Source: an uncultured Prevotellaceae bacterium
GTDB taxonomy: Bacteria; Bacteroidota; Bacteroidia; Bacteroidales; Bacteroidaceae
Reading direction: 5' to 3'
Assembly (NCBI GenBank): GCA_902800435.1
Contig: CADCEQ010000024.1
Location: 1-36,187, forward strand
Length of the DNA stretch: 36,187 bases
Shown: positions 1 to 8,169 of the stretch, one piece after another
Layout: every line of letters starts with the position of its first letter
Numbering within the stretch: the first letter of the stretch is position 1
Notes under the pieces: model-generated
The model's database searches: none
What the model was told of the DNA's origin: nothing
What the model saw: only the letters and a program-made list of their open reading frames with translations
Translations under genes and position numbers: made by a program

Positions 1-1
1 T

Positions 2-643
2 AACTCATGGGGCAGTAATACCACGTTCTATCACGGTGGCGACGCCCTGCTCACCAACCGATTCTACGAGTCGTGGGTGAATGGGCCCGCAACACTGGGT
101 GACCGTACCTTGTCTCAGACGTTCGCCGACCTGCCTGCCGGTGTCTATCGGCTCTCGCTCGACGTCATTGCCACCCAGCAGAGTGATGCTACCAAGGAGG
201 TGACGGGCGTGACGCTCTTCCTCGGCGACCAGGAAGTCGGCTGCCATACCGCCAACGGCGTGCCTGAGACCTTCACCACGCCAGAACTGACCGTGACCGA
301 AGGCAGTTCAGTCACTCTAGGTCTGAAGGTTGAAAGCACAACTGCAAATTGGGTGGCTTTCGACAACTTCCGCCTCATCTACCTCGGTCTGCCCCCTGTA
401 CCTAACGACCTGACCAACGACCGCCAGGTCGATGCCGACGACGTGCGCGCCCTTGTCAACCATCTGTTGGGCAACACGCCTGAGAACTTCAACATTGATG
501 CTGCTAACATCAACGGCGACGAAGAGGTCAACATCAGTGACGTGACTGCCCTCATTGAGATAATTCTAAGACTCCAGAATTCTTTGCCAGCTTCATCTGA
601 CCAGACCACTGGCGAGGCTTCCTCAAACCAGGCGAGGGAATAG
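2..643 (+). CDS. 3' part of a secreted protein with dockerin-like C terminus
   Basis: The reading frame is open from the left edge, so only the last ~213 residues are visible and the start is outside the window. The first ~125 visible residues look like a beta-sandwich carbohydrate-binding or adhesion module: 'LSQTFADLPAGVYRLSLDV' followed by 'NWVAFDNFRLIYLG', a pattern that recurs in the proteins at 21693 and 24625. The last ~75 residues resemble a dockerin: two Ca-loop-like segments ('NDRQVDADDV' and 'INGDEEVNISDV') separated by 'LVNHLLGNTPENF'. Both loops are degenerate relative to DxNxDGxVxxxD, so calcium binding is uncertain. The tail closely resembles the end of the 21693 protein. The catalytic or main domain, if any, is not visible, so no enzymatic function is assigned. 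Confidence 0.8.
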   Translation, partial: NSWGSNTTFYHGGDALLTNRFYESWVNGPATLGDRTLSQTFADLPAGVYRLSLDVIATQQSDATKEVTGVTLFLGDQEVGCHTANGVPETFTTPELTVTEGSSVTLGLKVESTTANWVAFDNFRLIYLGLPPVPNDLTNDRQVDADDVRALVNHLLGNTPENFNIDAANINGDEEVNISDVTALIEIILRLQNSLPASSDQTTGEASSNQARE

Positions 644-658
644 AAACAGAAGACAAAA

Positions 659-691
659 ACTCCGAATCGTTTGGCGGTTCGGAGTTTTTTT
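659..691. terminator. Bidirectional rho-independent terminator
   Basis: An 8-bp perfect stem (ACTCCGAA at 659-666 with TTCGGAGT at 678-685) and an 11-nt loop is followed by seven T on the plus strand. It is preceded by a run of A (654-658) that gives a T run on the minus strand. It lies between the stops of the converging genes ending at 643 and 700 and can serve both. Confidence 0.85.
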
Positions 692-699
692 GTTTTTGC

Positions 700-3039
700 T
701 CATAGTCGGCAAGTCAGTCCTAACTTGGTCTCAAAGGTGTTGGCATGCACAGTATTATAGTACTTATAATGCGTGCTACGCATGTAGTAAGCACCCGAGA
801 GGGTGAAGGACCACTGGCGGGCGAGGTGCATCTCCATGACGGGGTTGACCACTATCAGGGCAGCATTGCTACGGTCACCCTGCACGTTCAGGTAGTGCAG
901 GTCTTCGATGTTCTTAAAGTCATTCGCGATATCTTCCTGACGATAGCCTTTCCAAGTGTAAATTCTGAAGTACTTGGCATTGAGCAGGAAACGCCCGAAG
1001 TGCCCGAAGTCGAGCTGCGTCTTCGACTTGATGCTGAATCCGCTACCCATGTTGTAGTCACGCTCAATGATGTTGAAGTAGTCGCTCTTGGTGCCGCCAA
1101 GCAGGATGCCACTGAGGAAGATGCGCTGTTCCAACTTTGACAGGCCGCCCATCTGGGGTAGCGAAAGGATGAATCCGGGGCCAAAGCCAGCAGCTTCGCT
1201 GATGCGGTAGGGCGTAAGTTCCGAACCGTCTTCAATAGGCTTGGCGTCGTAGTAGTTGAAATGTTGGTAGAAGCCGAATTCGCCTGCCATGTCCTTCTCG
1301 TCGAGAATGGGCGAACTCCACAAGCGCCCCACAATCTGGAGGCTATTGACCAGCGGCTGTCCGCCACCGAAGGCCATATTCGATTCGATGTCGAAGAAGT
1401 CGTAGGGTTTGGTATGCCGTTCACCGTCGACGGGTGTACCGTAAGTAAGCGTCAGATTGATGTATGGGGCATGAATGCCACGGAACAGGGCGCCATCGTC
1501 GGCCAGATAGCGCCAGCCGACTGACACAGAGGCATCGACGGGTGACTCGTCATAGTTGTGATAACGGTAATGGTCGCGACGCACACGCCAGGCATCGCCG
1601 CTGAAAATACGGTGCAAGCCTTGAATGGGATTGACGATGGCTGCACCAGCTTCGCGCAAGAAGCGGCGGAAACCAGTCACACGGTCATCGAGGAAGGTCA
1701 GGCTTAGGCGGTGAGCCATTTCGCCGATGGCCATGCCGCCACACGATGTGGCTATGATGTCGTTGATAGCCGGTGGCTCTGTCTCACCCAGAAACTCCCA
1801 CATGGCCGAACCTGCCAGAGCAAACGGTGCCGACTCCCAGAAACTGAGCCCGTTCGAGCGGGCTGCATTGAAGTACAGGTTGCCATGATAAGGGTGGGCA
1901 AACATGTTGGTAATGAAGAAATCGTTGTCCCACACCATGCCGTCGGTGAAGTTACGTCTCAGCGTGCGCAGCGTAGTCTGTGCGAAGTCGGAGTTCAGGG
2001 CGTAACGGTCGAACAGCTGCACCCCGATGTTGATGCCCGTCACCTCGGCGGCAGCCTGCCAGTAACGTTTCCTGAGGGGCAGTGCCATCGTAGAGTCGGT
2101 GGCTACGTATGAGTATCGCTTTTCATCCCAAGCACGTTTCCATGAGTCGTGCTGGTTGCGGGGCTGGTGGTATGTCAGGCCAAGCTCAAACAACGGTCGG
2201 TCGCGGTAGGTTTCGTTACGGTCGTAGTAGCGCGTGAGACCCCAGCCCACCGAAGCGAAGGCTCCGATTTTCGAGGTAATCTGATAGTCTGCGTTGATAC
2301 GGGCCTGTAGGGAGTAGAGTCGCTCTGGCTTTTCGCTGTTGTCCTTCGAAAAGGTCTCCACGTGGTAGAATCCAATGTCACCGCTAAGACTCCATTTAGG
2401 CGATAGTTGTTTGTACTGCCCGAGACGATAGAACAGGGCACCCGAGAACTTGCTGTCTAATCCCATGAAGTGGGTTCCCACACCGATGACGTTATAGGTG
2501 CTCAAGTTGCGGTAGCGTACAGCGATATTGGCCTTGGTCGACGAACCGCCGTACATCATCACGTCGATGTCGGTGGTTGGACTAATGTTCACCAGACCGA
2601 TTTTGTGGCCGATACTGTCATACGCAACGTTGATGAGTCCTATCTGCCAGCCCTTGGGGCGCCTGCGGGCAACATTTAACACGCCAATCTGTGCACCATC
2701 GAGCGAGTCAGTATAGTTGACGGCCCCAAACTGCCAGCCACGCATCATGGCCGACGAAACGTTCAGGAGACCTGACAACTGCAAGCCTTGGTCCATTCCC
2801 TGTGTGATGTTGCTGACACCACTCAGTTGCAGACCGCTAAATGCGTGTGCCGCCGTGTTGGAGACACCCGACAATTGAAATCCGCGGCCGCCGTCAGGTG
2901 CAACTGACGAAATGACACCAAACTGGACACTCTTCACAGTGTCCTGTACGCTGACGATGCCGACAGGGCTTTTTTGTGCCTGTACGCTCATGGCAGCAGC
3001 CATGGCTATGGTGCCCAATAGTTTTGCCTTCATTGACAT
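700..3039 (-). CDS. DUF3943 outer-membrane-associated protein with N-terminal GxQLSG repeats
   Basis: A 779-aa secreted protein. A Sec signal peptide ('LLGTIAMAAAMSVQAQ') is followed at about residues 40-150 by six or so ~18-20-residue repeats built on G-x-Q-[LIF]-[SG]-G/A-x-x-N, for example 'GFQLSGVSN', 'GLQLSGLLN', 'GWQIGLINV'. These resemble the beta-helical surface repeats seen in Bacteroidetes and Leptospira proteins. The central part (~340-480) carries the DUF3943 signature: 'AHPYHGNLYFNAARSNG', 'FWESAPFALAGSAMWEF', 'INDIIATSCGG', 'GEMAHRLS'. The C-terminal third alternates polar and aromatic residues and ends '...KLGLTCRL', consistent with a beta-barrel in the outer membrane. ATG 3039 is used; the ATG at 3033 (MKAKLL) is an equally good start. 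It is the last gene of the minus-strand cluster and ends at the shared terminator. Molecular function unknown. Confidence 0.85.
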   Translation of the reverse strand: MSMKAKLLGTIAMAAAMSVQAQKSPVGIVSVQDTVKSVQFGVISSVAPDGGRGFQLSGVSNTAAHAFSGLQLSGVSNITQGMDQGLQLSGLLNVSSAMMRGWQFGAVNYTDSLDGAQIGVLNVARRRPKGWQIGLINVAYDSIGHKIGLVNISPTTDIDVMMYGGSSTKANIAVRYRNLSTYNVIGVGTHFMGLDSKFSGALFYRLGQYKQLSPKWSLSGDIGFYHVETFSKDNSEKPERLYSLQARINADYQITSKIGAFASVGWGLTRYYDRNETYRDRPLFELGLTYHQPRNQHDSWKRAWDEKRYSYVATDSTMALPLRKRYWQAAAEVTGINIGVQLFDRYALNSDFAQTTLRTLRRNFTDGMVWDNDFFITNMFAHPYHGNLYFNAARSNGLSFWESAPFALAGSAMWEFLGETEPPAINDIIATSCGGMAIGEMAHRLSLTFLDDRVTGFRRFLREAGAAIVNPIQGLHRIFSGDAWRVRRDHYRYHNYDESPVDASVSVGWRYLADDGALFRGIHAPYINLTLTYGTPVDGERHTKPYDFFDIESNMAFGGGQPLVNSLQIVGRLWSSPILDEKDMAGEFGFYQHFNYYDAKPIEDGSELTPYRISEAAGFGPGFILSLPQMGGLSKLEQRIFLSGILLGGTKSDYFNIIERDYNMGSGFSIKSKTQLDFGHFGRFLLNAKYFRIYTWKGYRQEDIANDFKNIEDLHYLNVQGDRSNAALIVVNPVMEMHLARQWSFTLSGAYYMRSTHYKYYNTVHANTFETKLGLTCRL

Positions 3040-3103
3040 CTGACGTTTTACTTGCTACTGTAATGGAAACACAGATTGGCGTGTGTGGACAATTGCAACA
3101 GCC

Positions 3104-4021
3104 TTAGAACAGCTTGTTGGGGTAGACGCCCTCGTCGACGAGGCTCTGGATGCGGTCGACGGTTGCCTGGCGGTCGGCGGCGTAGGTGACGCCAAACCAC
3201 TTCGACGTGGTGTCGAGCACCTCGCAGGTAGCCGTTCCCTCGGTGATGAGCTTGTTGACCATCAAGGGGATGAAGAACTCAGCCTTGAGGTTCTCCATAT
3301 TCTTCGGATCGCTAAGGAACTCGCGGAAGTAGGCCTCCGAGTAGTCGAAGTAGTCGGGCGTGAAGCCCCACATGTTCATCGACACGGGAACGTTCTCCTC
3401 CAACGGGAACCACTCGTCGCCGTCCTTGTAGCAGATGGCGTTACCCTTGTCGGCGATGCGCATAATCTCGGTGCGCTCGACGACATCGGTCAGGTGGCGC
3501 TTCTCGTTGTAGGCGCAGACACCGCGGGCCACTGAGCCGTTCTCCGAGAGCGTGTTACAGCAGCGGAAGCCCACCATGGCGTACTGGTTCTTTGAGCCCT
3601 CGGGCAGACCAGCCAGGAACTTGCCTATTTGCATAAAGGCGTCGCGGCCGTAGAAGTCGTCGCAGTTGATGACGCAGAACGGCTCCTTAATCACGTCCTT
3701 GCCCATCAGCACGGCGTGGTTCGTTCCCCAAGGCTTTACGCGTCCTTCGGGCACGCTGAAGCCCTCAGGCAGTGCGTCGAGAGCCTGGAAGCAGAGTTCG
3801 CAGGGCACCTGTCCCTCGTACTTCGAGAGAATCTGTGTGCGGAACTGCTCCTCGAAGTCCTTGCGGATGACCCATACAATCTTGCCGAAGCCGGCCTGGA
3901 TGGCGTCGTAGATACTATAGTCCATAATGGTCTCGCCGTTGGGACCCAGTCCGTCGAGCTGTTTCAGACCACCGTAGCGGCTGCCCATACCGGCAGCGAG
4001 CAGGAAAAGAGTTGGTTTCAT
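3104..4021 (-). CDS. Nucleotidyltransferase (sugar-1-phosphate NDP-transferase-like)
   Basis: A 305-aa cytoplasmic protein of the NTP_transferase fold. The N-terminal nucleotide-binding signature G-x-G-x-R-x(4)-K is intact ('LLAAGMGSRYGGLKQL', with G11, G13, R15 and K20). A 'VINCDDFYGRDAF' segment near residue 120 provides the metal-binding aspartates usual in this family, and 'MNMWGFTPDYFDY' is the typical sugar-pocket region. Family members activate sugar phosphates with NTPs, but the sugar and nucleotide cannot be read from sequence. No hexapeptide acyltransferase domain is attached. It lies 40 bp downstream of the histidine phosphatase gene and 64 bp upstream of the DUF3943 gene on the same strand, so co-transcription is likely. 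A link between phosphate release by the phosphatase and sugar activation is inference only. Confidence 0.85.
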   Translation of the reverse strand: MKPTLFLLAAGMGSRYGGLKQLDGLGPNGETIMDYSIYDAIQAGFGKIVWVIRKDFEEQFRTQILSKYEGQVPCELCFQALDALPEGFSVPEGRVKPWGTNHAVLMGKDVIKEPFCVINCDDFYGRDAFMQIGKFLAGLPEGSKNQYAMVGFRCCNTLSENGSVARGVCAYNEKRHLTDVVERTEIMRIADKGNAICYKDGDEWFPLEENVPVSMNMWGFTPDYFDYSEAYFREFLSDPKNMENLKAEFFIPLMVNKLITEGTATCEVLDTTSKWFGVTYAADRQATVDRIQSLVDEGVYPNKLF

Positions 4022-4061
4022 AGTCTTTTTGTTTTTTAGGGTTTGTTTATCTATAAAAGAA

Positions 4062-5357
4062 TTAACGGTTGTTGAACTTCTGGATTTTGTCGAGATAGTA
4101 CTGGCGCAGGTCAGCCCAGCGGTAGTAGGGGCCGCTGACGGGCTGCGTGGGCAGCGTCACCTCGCGCTCGTTGAGCAGGGCCTTCACCAGAATGTCGCCA
4201 TCGCCCTTCTTGGGACGGTAGAAGACGAGCTGGATGTTGCAGGCCATCGGGAAGATGCGGTAGTTGCGCCAGACTTCGTCCAGCTTGTCGAGATCCTCTA
4301 CCTGCGCACCGCATTGGCCAAGCTCCAGGAGACAGGCCAGCGGCATGACGCACACCTCGTGGCCGAAGCGGAGCGTTGCCTGTGGGGTGACAGGTGAAGG
4401 GCTGACGGGGACGATGGTGTCGGCGGTCTCGATGATATTGCGGAGCAGGTTGAGCTGGCTGAAGGGCATGATGCCGTCCGACTGCGGGGCTGCGCCGTAG
4501 TCCAGATACCAGCCCACGTTGCGGATGCGCCACTGGTCGTAGACCTCCTCGTCGGTGAACAGCGAGTAGAGTTCGATGTCGGTGTCGTGGCTCTGCATAT
4601 TGGCGGCCACCTCAAAGAGCTGGCGCATCAGCGAACTGGCCCGGACATTGTCATAGACGTAGCTCTGGTCGTTGAACAGCACCTTCATCAGTCGCTCGGG
4701 GTGGCTGTATTTCCGCTCGTACTCGTTGCGTACGCCACGGCTCTTGCGGCTGGCCCGGCGCAGGCGGTCGCTCCAGTCCTGATTGAGGTAGTACTGGAAT
4801 GACTCGCTGACGTCGTTATGGAAGCGGGCGGTGGGGTTGGCGGCAGCCAGTTCCTCGCACTCGGCCTCCATCGACAGGATGCAGCGTATGACGACTGTCG
4901 AGCGGGCATCAATGGGCACGTTCTTAGCCTTGAAGATTTCGGGGAAGTTCTTAGCCAGACGGCTGCCGATGCCGTGGTGCTGGCGCTCGCCGACGGTGGT
5001 CAGCTCGCCCAGGCGCTTGATGGTAGTCGGGTGGAAGTCCTCCAGCTTCTTCAGTACGGCTTCGCCCTCGGCGGTCAGTTTGCCGGCCTGGTGAGCATCA
5101 CGGAGTATGCTCAGCGGCGTCTGGTAGTCGTTCTCGCCGATGAGCCAGCGCGAACCGTGGCGGCCGTAGTGGCTCATGTAGAAAGGCTCGTAGCCCTTGG
5201 GGGCGGGCGTCAGCGGCTCGGTGGAGAGCTGGCGGTCGTAGTCGAGGTAGTTGCTGCCTGAGAGGTAGCGGTTGGCTTTCAGCTCCTCTTGGGCGGTTTG
5301 TGCTGCGGCGGCGCCGCGGCACAGCAGACAGAGGGCGAGGAGGGCTATTCTGTTCAT
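4062..5357 (-). CDS. Secreted histidine acid phosphatase, MINPP-like
   Basis: A 431-aa protein with a short signal peptide ('IALLALCLLCRGAAAAQ'). The histidine-phosphatase clade 2 motif RHGxR is at residues 66-70 ('SHYGRHGSRW'; H67 would be the phosphorylated nucleophile). A second catalytic segment 'LRFGHEVCVMPL' lies in the C-terminal third; the HE there replaces the HD of classical phytases, as in multiple-inositol-polyphosphate phosphatases of Bacteroidetes. It probably removes phosphate from inositol phosphates or other organic phosphates in the periplasm or outside the cell. Substrate is inferred from family only. Its ATG overlaps the stop of the upstream C1 peptidase gene by 4 bases (ATGA), indicating translational coupling. 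Confidence 0.85.
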   Translation of the reverse strand: MNRIALLALCLLCRGAAAAQTAQEELKANRYLSGSNYLDYDRQLSTEPLTPAPKGYEPFYMSHYGRHGSRWLIGENDYQTPLSILRDAHQAGKLTAEGEAVLKKLEDFHPTTIKRLGELTTVGERQHHGIGSRLAKNFPEIFKAKNVPIDARSTVVIRCILSMEAECEELAAANPTARFHNDVSESFQYYLNQDWSDRLRRASRKSRGVRNEYERKYSHPERLMKVLFNDQSYVYDNVRASSLMRQLFEVAANMQSHDTDIELYSLFTDEEVYDQWRIRNVGWYLDYGAAPQSDGIMPFSQLNLLRNIIETADTIVPVSPSPVTPQATLRFGHEVCVMPLACLLELGQCGAQVEDLDKLDEVWRNYRIFPMACNIQLVFYRPKKGDGDILVKALLNEREVTLPTQPVSGPYYRWADLRQYYLDKIQKFNNR

Positions 5358-6559
5358 AGGCCTAATTTCTTGCGGATGTCGGCGGGGATGGCTTTCTTGT
5401 TGATGAGGAAGTCCATGGTGTTGGCGGCGATGAAGGTCTTGGTCATATACCAGGTGCCCTTATAGTCGCCAGTCTCGCCCCAAGAGTTCTTCACCATGTA
5501 GTACTCCTTGCCAGCCTGGTCCTTGGCCACACCGTAGATGAGCATGCCGTGGTCGTCGGTCAGTTCCCAGTTGTCAAAGCGCTCCTGGCGCATCTCCTGC
5601 GTGGCCACCACCTCGGGTACCTTGTAGCCTAAGGAGTCGATGATGCTGCGCTTCTTGTCGGCGGTCAGCTTCAGCCACTTGGCCATGTCGCTGCCGGCGA
5701 GGCTCTGCGTCTGCTTGGCGTCGATGGCGTAGGCCAGTCCCTGGCGGGTAAAGCCCGTCTCCGAGACGTCGCCGCCCCAGGCGATGGTGTAGCCATTGTC
5801 GATGGCGTTGTCGATGACCTTCATCATCTCGTCCATCGGCAGGTTGTACGACAGCGGGAAGCGCCAGTTGTCCTGCACCTCGACGGCAAAGGCCGTGTAG
5901 AAGGGGTGATGGGTGTAGCTGGTGATGGAGACGTAGTCGTTGAGGTCGATGCCTAATGACTTGACAAACGTCTTCGGCGTGTACTCCTTGCCCTCGTAGG
6001 TGAACTTCTCAGGGCACTTGCCGAGGTAGGCGTCGAGGATGCCCTGCATACCTGTCTTCCAGGCATTGCTGATCTTCTTGGCGTCGCTCTTGGCCACGGC
6101 AGCAACGTAAGGCTCAAGCACGGAGAAGAACTCGTTGAAGTTGTTCAGCGAGTCGCCGTAGAGTGAGCCGGGGAAGGGCATAATGCCCTGCGGAACGATG
6201 CCGTGTGTCTTCATCGTGGCCAGCACGTCCTCGGCTGAGCCGCCCTGTGCAAACTGGCAGTCGCCGTGGTAGCGGACGACCTGTATGGCGCGCTCCATAT
6301 AAGTCTTGTTGGCGACGAACGACTCGTCAAGGTCGTAGGTCTTGCCAGTGGCCTTCAAAATCTCTGCCTCAAAGAATGAGATGGTGGAGTAGTCCCAGCA
6401 GGTACCCGAGCGGTTCTGATCCTTGACGCTGGTGATGGGAATCTCCTTGATGGTTGTGAAAACGGGTTTGTTCTGGTCTTTGGCGGGTGCCTTCTTCTTG
6501 GCAGCGCCGGCACTGACGGCTACCATGGCCATGAGTGCGAAAGTTACGAGTTTTTTCAT
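5354..6559 (-). CDS. Secreted C1-family cysteine peptidase (aminopeptidase C / bleomycin hydrolase-like)
   Basis: A 401-aa papain-fold protein. The start at 6559 gives a clean signal peptide ('MKKLVTFALMAMVAVSAGAA'); an in-frame GTG at 6607 would add 16 residues encoded by a 9-bp tandem repeat ahead of it, which is unlikely to be native. The catalytic triad is visible: oxyanion Gln48 and Cys54 in 'VKDQNRSGTCWDYS', His in 'TDDHGMLIYG' and Asn in 'MVKNSWGETGDYKG'. The family (C1B) removes N-terminal residues from peptides; unlike cytosolic PepC this copy is exported. It sits between an Xaa-Pro aminopeptidase gene and the phosphatase gene in a tight cluster. Together with the neighbouring M24 enzyme it suggests a peptide-degradation role. 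Confidence 0.88.
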   Translation of the reverse strand: MKKLVTFALMAMVAVSAGAAKKKAPAKDQNKPVFTTIKEIPITSVKDQNRSGTCWDYSTISFFEAEILKATGKTYDLDESFVANKTYMERAIQVVRYHGDCQFAQGGSAEDVLATMKTHGIVPQGIMPFPGSLYGDSLNNFNEFFSVLEPYVAAVAKSDAKKISNAWKTGMQGILDAYLGKCPEKFTYEGKEYTPKTFVKSLGIDLNDYVSITSYTHHPFYTAFAVEVQDNWRFPLSYNLPMDEMMKVIDNAIDNGYTIAWGGDVSETGFTRQGLAYAIDAKQTQSLAGSDMAKWLKLTADKKRSIIDSLGYKVPEVVATQEMRQERFDNWELTDDHGMLIYGVAKDQAGKEYYMVKNSWGETGDYKGTWYMTKTFIAANTMDFLINKKAIPADIRKKLGL

Positions 6560-6580
6560 TGGGATATTGTTTTTGGTGTT

Positions 6581-6607
6581 AATGGGCATAATGGGCATAA
6601 TGGGCAC
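6581..6607. repeat. Three tandem 9-bp units (AATGGGCAT)
   Basis: AATGGGCAT occurs at 6581-6589 and 6590-6598, and as AATGGGCAC at 6599-6607; a degenerate fourth unit (TATGGGCGC) follows. On the minus strand the repeat forms the short gap between the stop of the M24 peptidase and the ATG of the C1 peptidase. Unit length is a multiple of three, so copy-number change would not shift the frame of an upstream GTG start if one is used. Confidence 0.8.
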
Positions 6608-8007
6608 TATGGGCGCTGGGCCATGAATGACTCTAATTCCTGGGGATGGTAGGGTATGCGCTTCTGTCCGAGGAAGCGGCAGCCGTCGGCGGTTATCAGC
6701 AGGTCGTCCTCGATGCGGATGCCGCCGAAGTCCGTGTAGGTCTCGAGCTTGTCGAAATTCAGGAACTCGGCGCAGTGTCCCTCCTTGCGCCAGAGGTCAA
6801 TGAGGTGGGGGATGAAGTAGATCCCCGGCTCGTCGGTAACCACGAAGCCCGGCTCCAAGCGGCGGCCCATGCGGAGGCAGTTGGTGCCGAACTGTTCGAG
6901 GTTGGGGCGCGTCTCGTCGTCGAAGCCGACGTAGATCTGGCCCAGGCCCTCCATGTCGTGAACATCCATGCCCATCATGTGGCCCAGTCCGTGGGGCAGG
7001 AACATGGCGTGGGCACCGGCGGCGACAGCCTCGTCGGTGTCGCCCTTCATCAGGCCCAGTTCCTTCAGCCGTTCGGTCATCAGGCGGCAGACGGCGAAGT
7101 GGACGTCCTGATACTTCACGCCCGGCTTGGCCACCTCAAGCACGTAGTCGTGGCACGCCTCGACTATCGAGTAGATTTCCAGCTGGCGCTGGGTGAACTT
7201 ACCGTTGACGGGCATCGTGCGGGTATGGTCGGAGCAGTAATCGTTCAGTTCGCAGCCCGCATCGCAGAGTACCAGCCGGCCGTCCTCCAACGGCGCGTCC
7301 GACGGTGAGCCGTGCATAATCTCGCCGTGCTGTGAGAAGATGGTGCCGAAGCTGTTGCCCTGGGCCAGTGAACGGGCGATGCCGTCGACCTGTCCGCCGA
7401 CGAAGCGCTCGGTGACGCCGGGGCGGATGAGCATCTGGGCTGTGGTGTGCATCACATAGCCCACGTCGCAGGCGGCCTCGATGTAGGCAATCTCCTCGGC
7501 GCTCTTCGTGGCGCGCATTTTCACGACGGCCTTGATAAGCGGCAGCGAGGCCTTCTCTTTCTGCTGTGCAGGGTGGATGCCCAGCAGGTCCATAATCTGG
7601 ATCTTCGTGTCGTGGCGGTAAGGCGGCAGGAAGTGGATGGTCCTGTTTGTTGCTGTATTACAGCAACATACTTGACGGAGGTGGGACATTGGGGCGGTAC
7701 GTGTGATGCCTACCTCGGCGGCGAGGTCGGCCACTGAGGGGACGAAGCCCATCCAGACAATGTCCTCGATGTCGATATCGTCGCCGATGAGCCATTCCTC
7801 GTCGTTGTCGATGTCGATGATGCCCACCAGTCCGTCGCGGTGCTGTCCAAAATAGTAGAGGAACGAGGAGTCCTGACGGAACGGCGCATAGCCGTTGGCG
7901 GGGTAGTTACAGGGCGACTCGTTGTTGCCGAAGAGCACGATAATGCCCTCTCCGACCAGCTGTTTCAATTCGGCACGCCGCCGAACGTAAGTCTCTTTGC
8001 TAAACAT
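6607..8007 (-). CDS. pepP: Xaa-Pro aminopeptidase (M24B)
   Basis: A 466-aa cytoplasmic metallopeptidase that cleaves the N-terminal residue next to proline. The N-terminal AMP_N domain ('RRAELKQLVGEGIIVLFGNNE' region) is followed by the pita-bread catalytic domain with the five canonical metal ligands: D249 ('LCDAG'), D260 ('CSDHTRT'), H343 ('LPHGLGHMMGMDVHD'), E393 ('VTDEPGIYF') and E433 ('GIRIEDDLL'). Length matches family members. An unusual Cys114-Cys115-Cys116 run lies in the linker. There is no signal peptide. It is the first gene of the minus-strand cluster, with a promoter box at 8036-8043 and a short leader; its stop directly abuts the tandem repeat preceding the C1 peptidase gene. 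Confidence 0.92.
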   Translation of the reverse strand: MFSKETYVRRRAELKQLVGEGIIVLFGNNESPCNYPANGYAPFRQDSSFLYYFGQHRDGLVGIIDIDNDEEWLIGDDIDIEDIVWMGFVPSVADLAAEVGITRTAPMSHLRQVCCCNTATNRTIHFLPPYRHDTKIQIMDLLGIHPAQQKEKASLPLIKAVVKMRATKSAEEIAYIEAACDVGYVMHTTAQMLIRPGVTERFVGGQVDGIARSLAQGNSFGTIFSQHGEIMHGSPSDAPLEDGRLVLCDAGCELNDYCSDHTRTMPVNGKFTQRQLEIYSIVEACHDYVLEVAKPGVKYQDVHFAVCRLMTERLKELGLMKGDTDEAVAAGAHAMFLPHGLGHMMGMDVHDMEGLGQIYVGFDDETRPNLEQFGTNCLRMGRRLEPGFVVTDEPGIYFIPHLIDLWRKEGHCAEFLNFDKLETYTDFGGIRIEDDLLITADGCRFLGQKRIPYHPQELESFMAQRP

Positions 8008-8035
8008 TTTTGCTTTGTTTTTAGTTAATTTGGCG

Positions 8036-8043
8036 CAAAGTTA
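8036..8043 (-). promoter_or_regulatory. Bacteroidetes -7 box for the pepP cluster
   Basis: The minus strand reads TAACTTTG, a perfect match to TAnnTTTG, 29 bp before the ATG at 8007. No TTTG is found at the expected 19-21 bp upstream, so the -33 element is weak. Confidence 0.6.
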
Positions 8044-8117
8044 CAAAATAAAACTGAATAAATAGTCAGTTTTTTAGAAGATTAACGCAATTATTACGGA
8101 TAAAGGTGTGTCGGGGC

Positions 8118-8149
8118 TTTGTCCGTTTGAGATAAAAACCGTAACTTTG
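8118..8149 (+). promoter_or_regulatory. Promoter of the GH115 operon
   Basis: TTTG (8118-8121), 20 bp spacer and TAACTTTG (8142-8149) form a complete Bacteroidetes sigma-ABfr-type promoter. A purine-rich AAAAGGAG stretch follows just before the ATG at 8170, so the leader is very short. The region is shared with the divergent pepP promoter. Confidence 0.75.
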
Positions 8150-8169
8150 CAGGCAAAAAGGAGCAGACG

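Noticed and set aside
4385..4412. A GGTGAAGGGCTGA-like stretch inside the phosphatase gene resembling the repeat at 34936
   Set aside because: Only about 11 bases are shared (AGCCCTTCACC) and no palindrome surrounds it; chance similarity in a GC-rich gene is sufficient.
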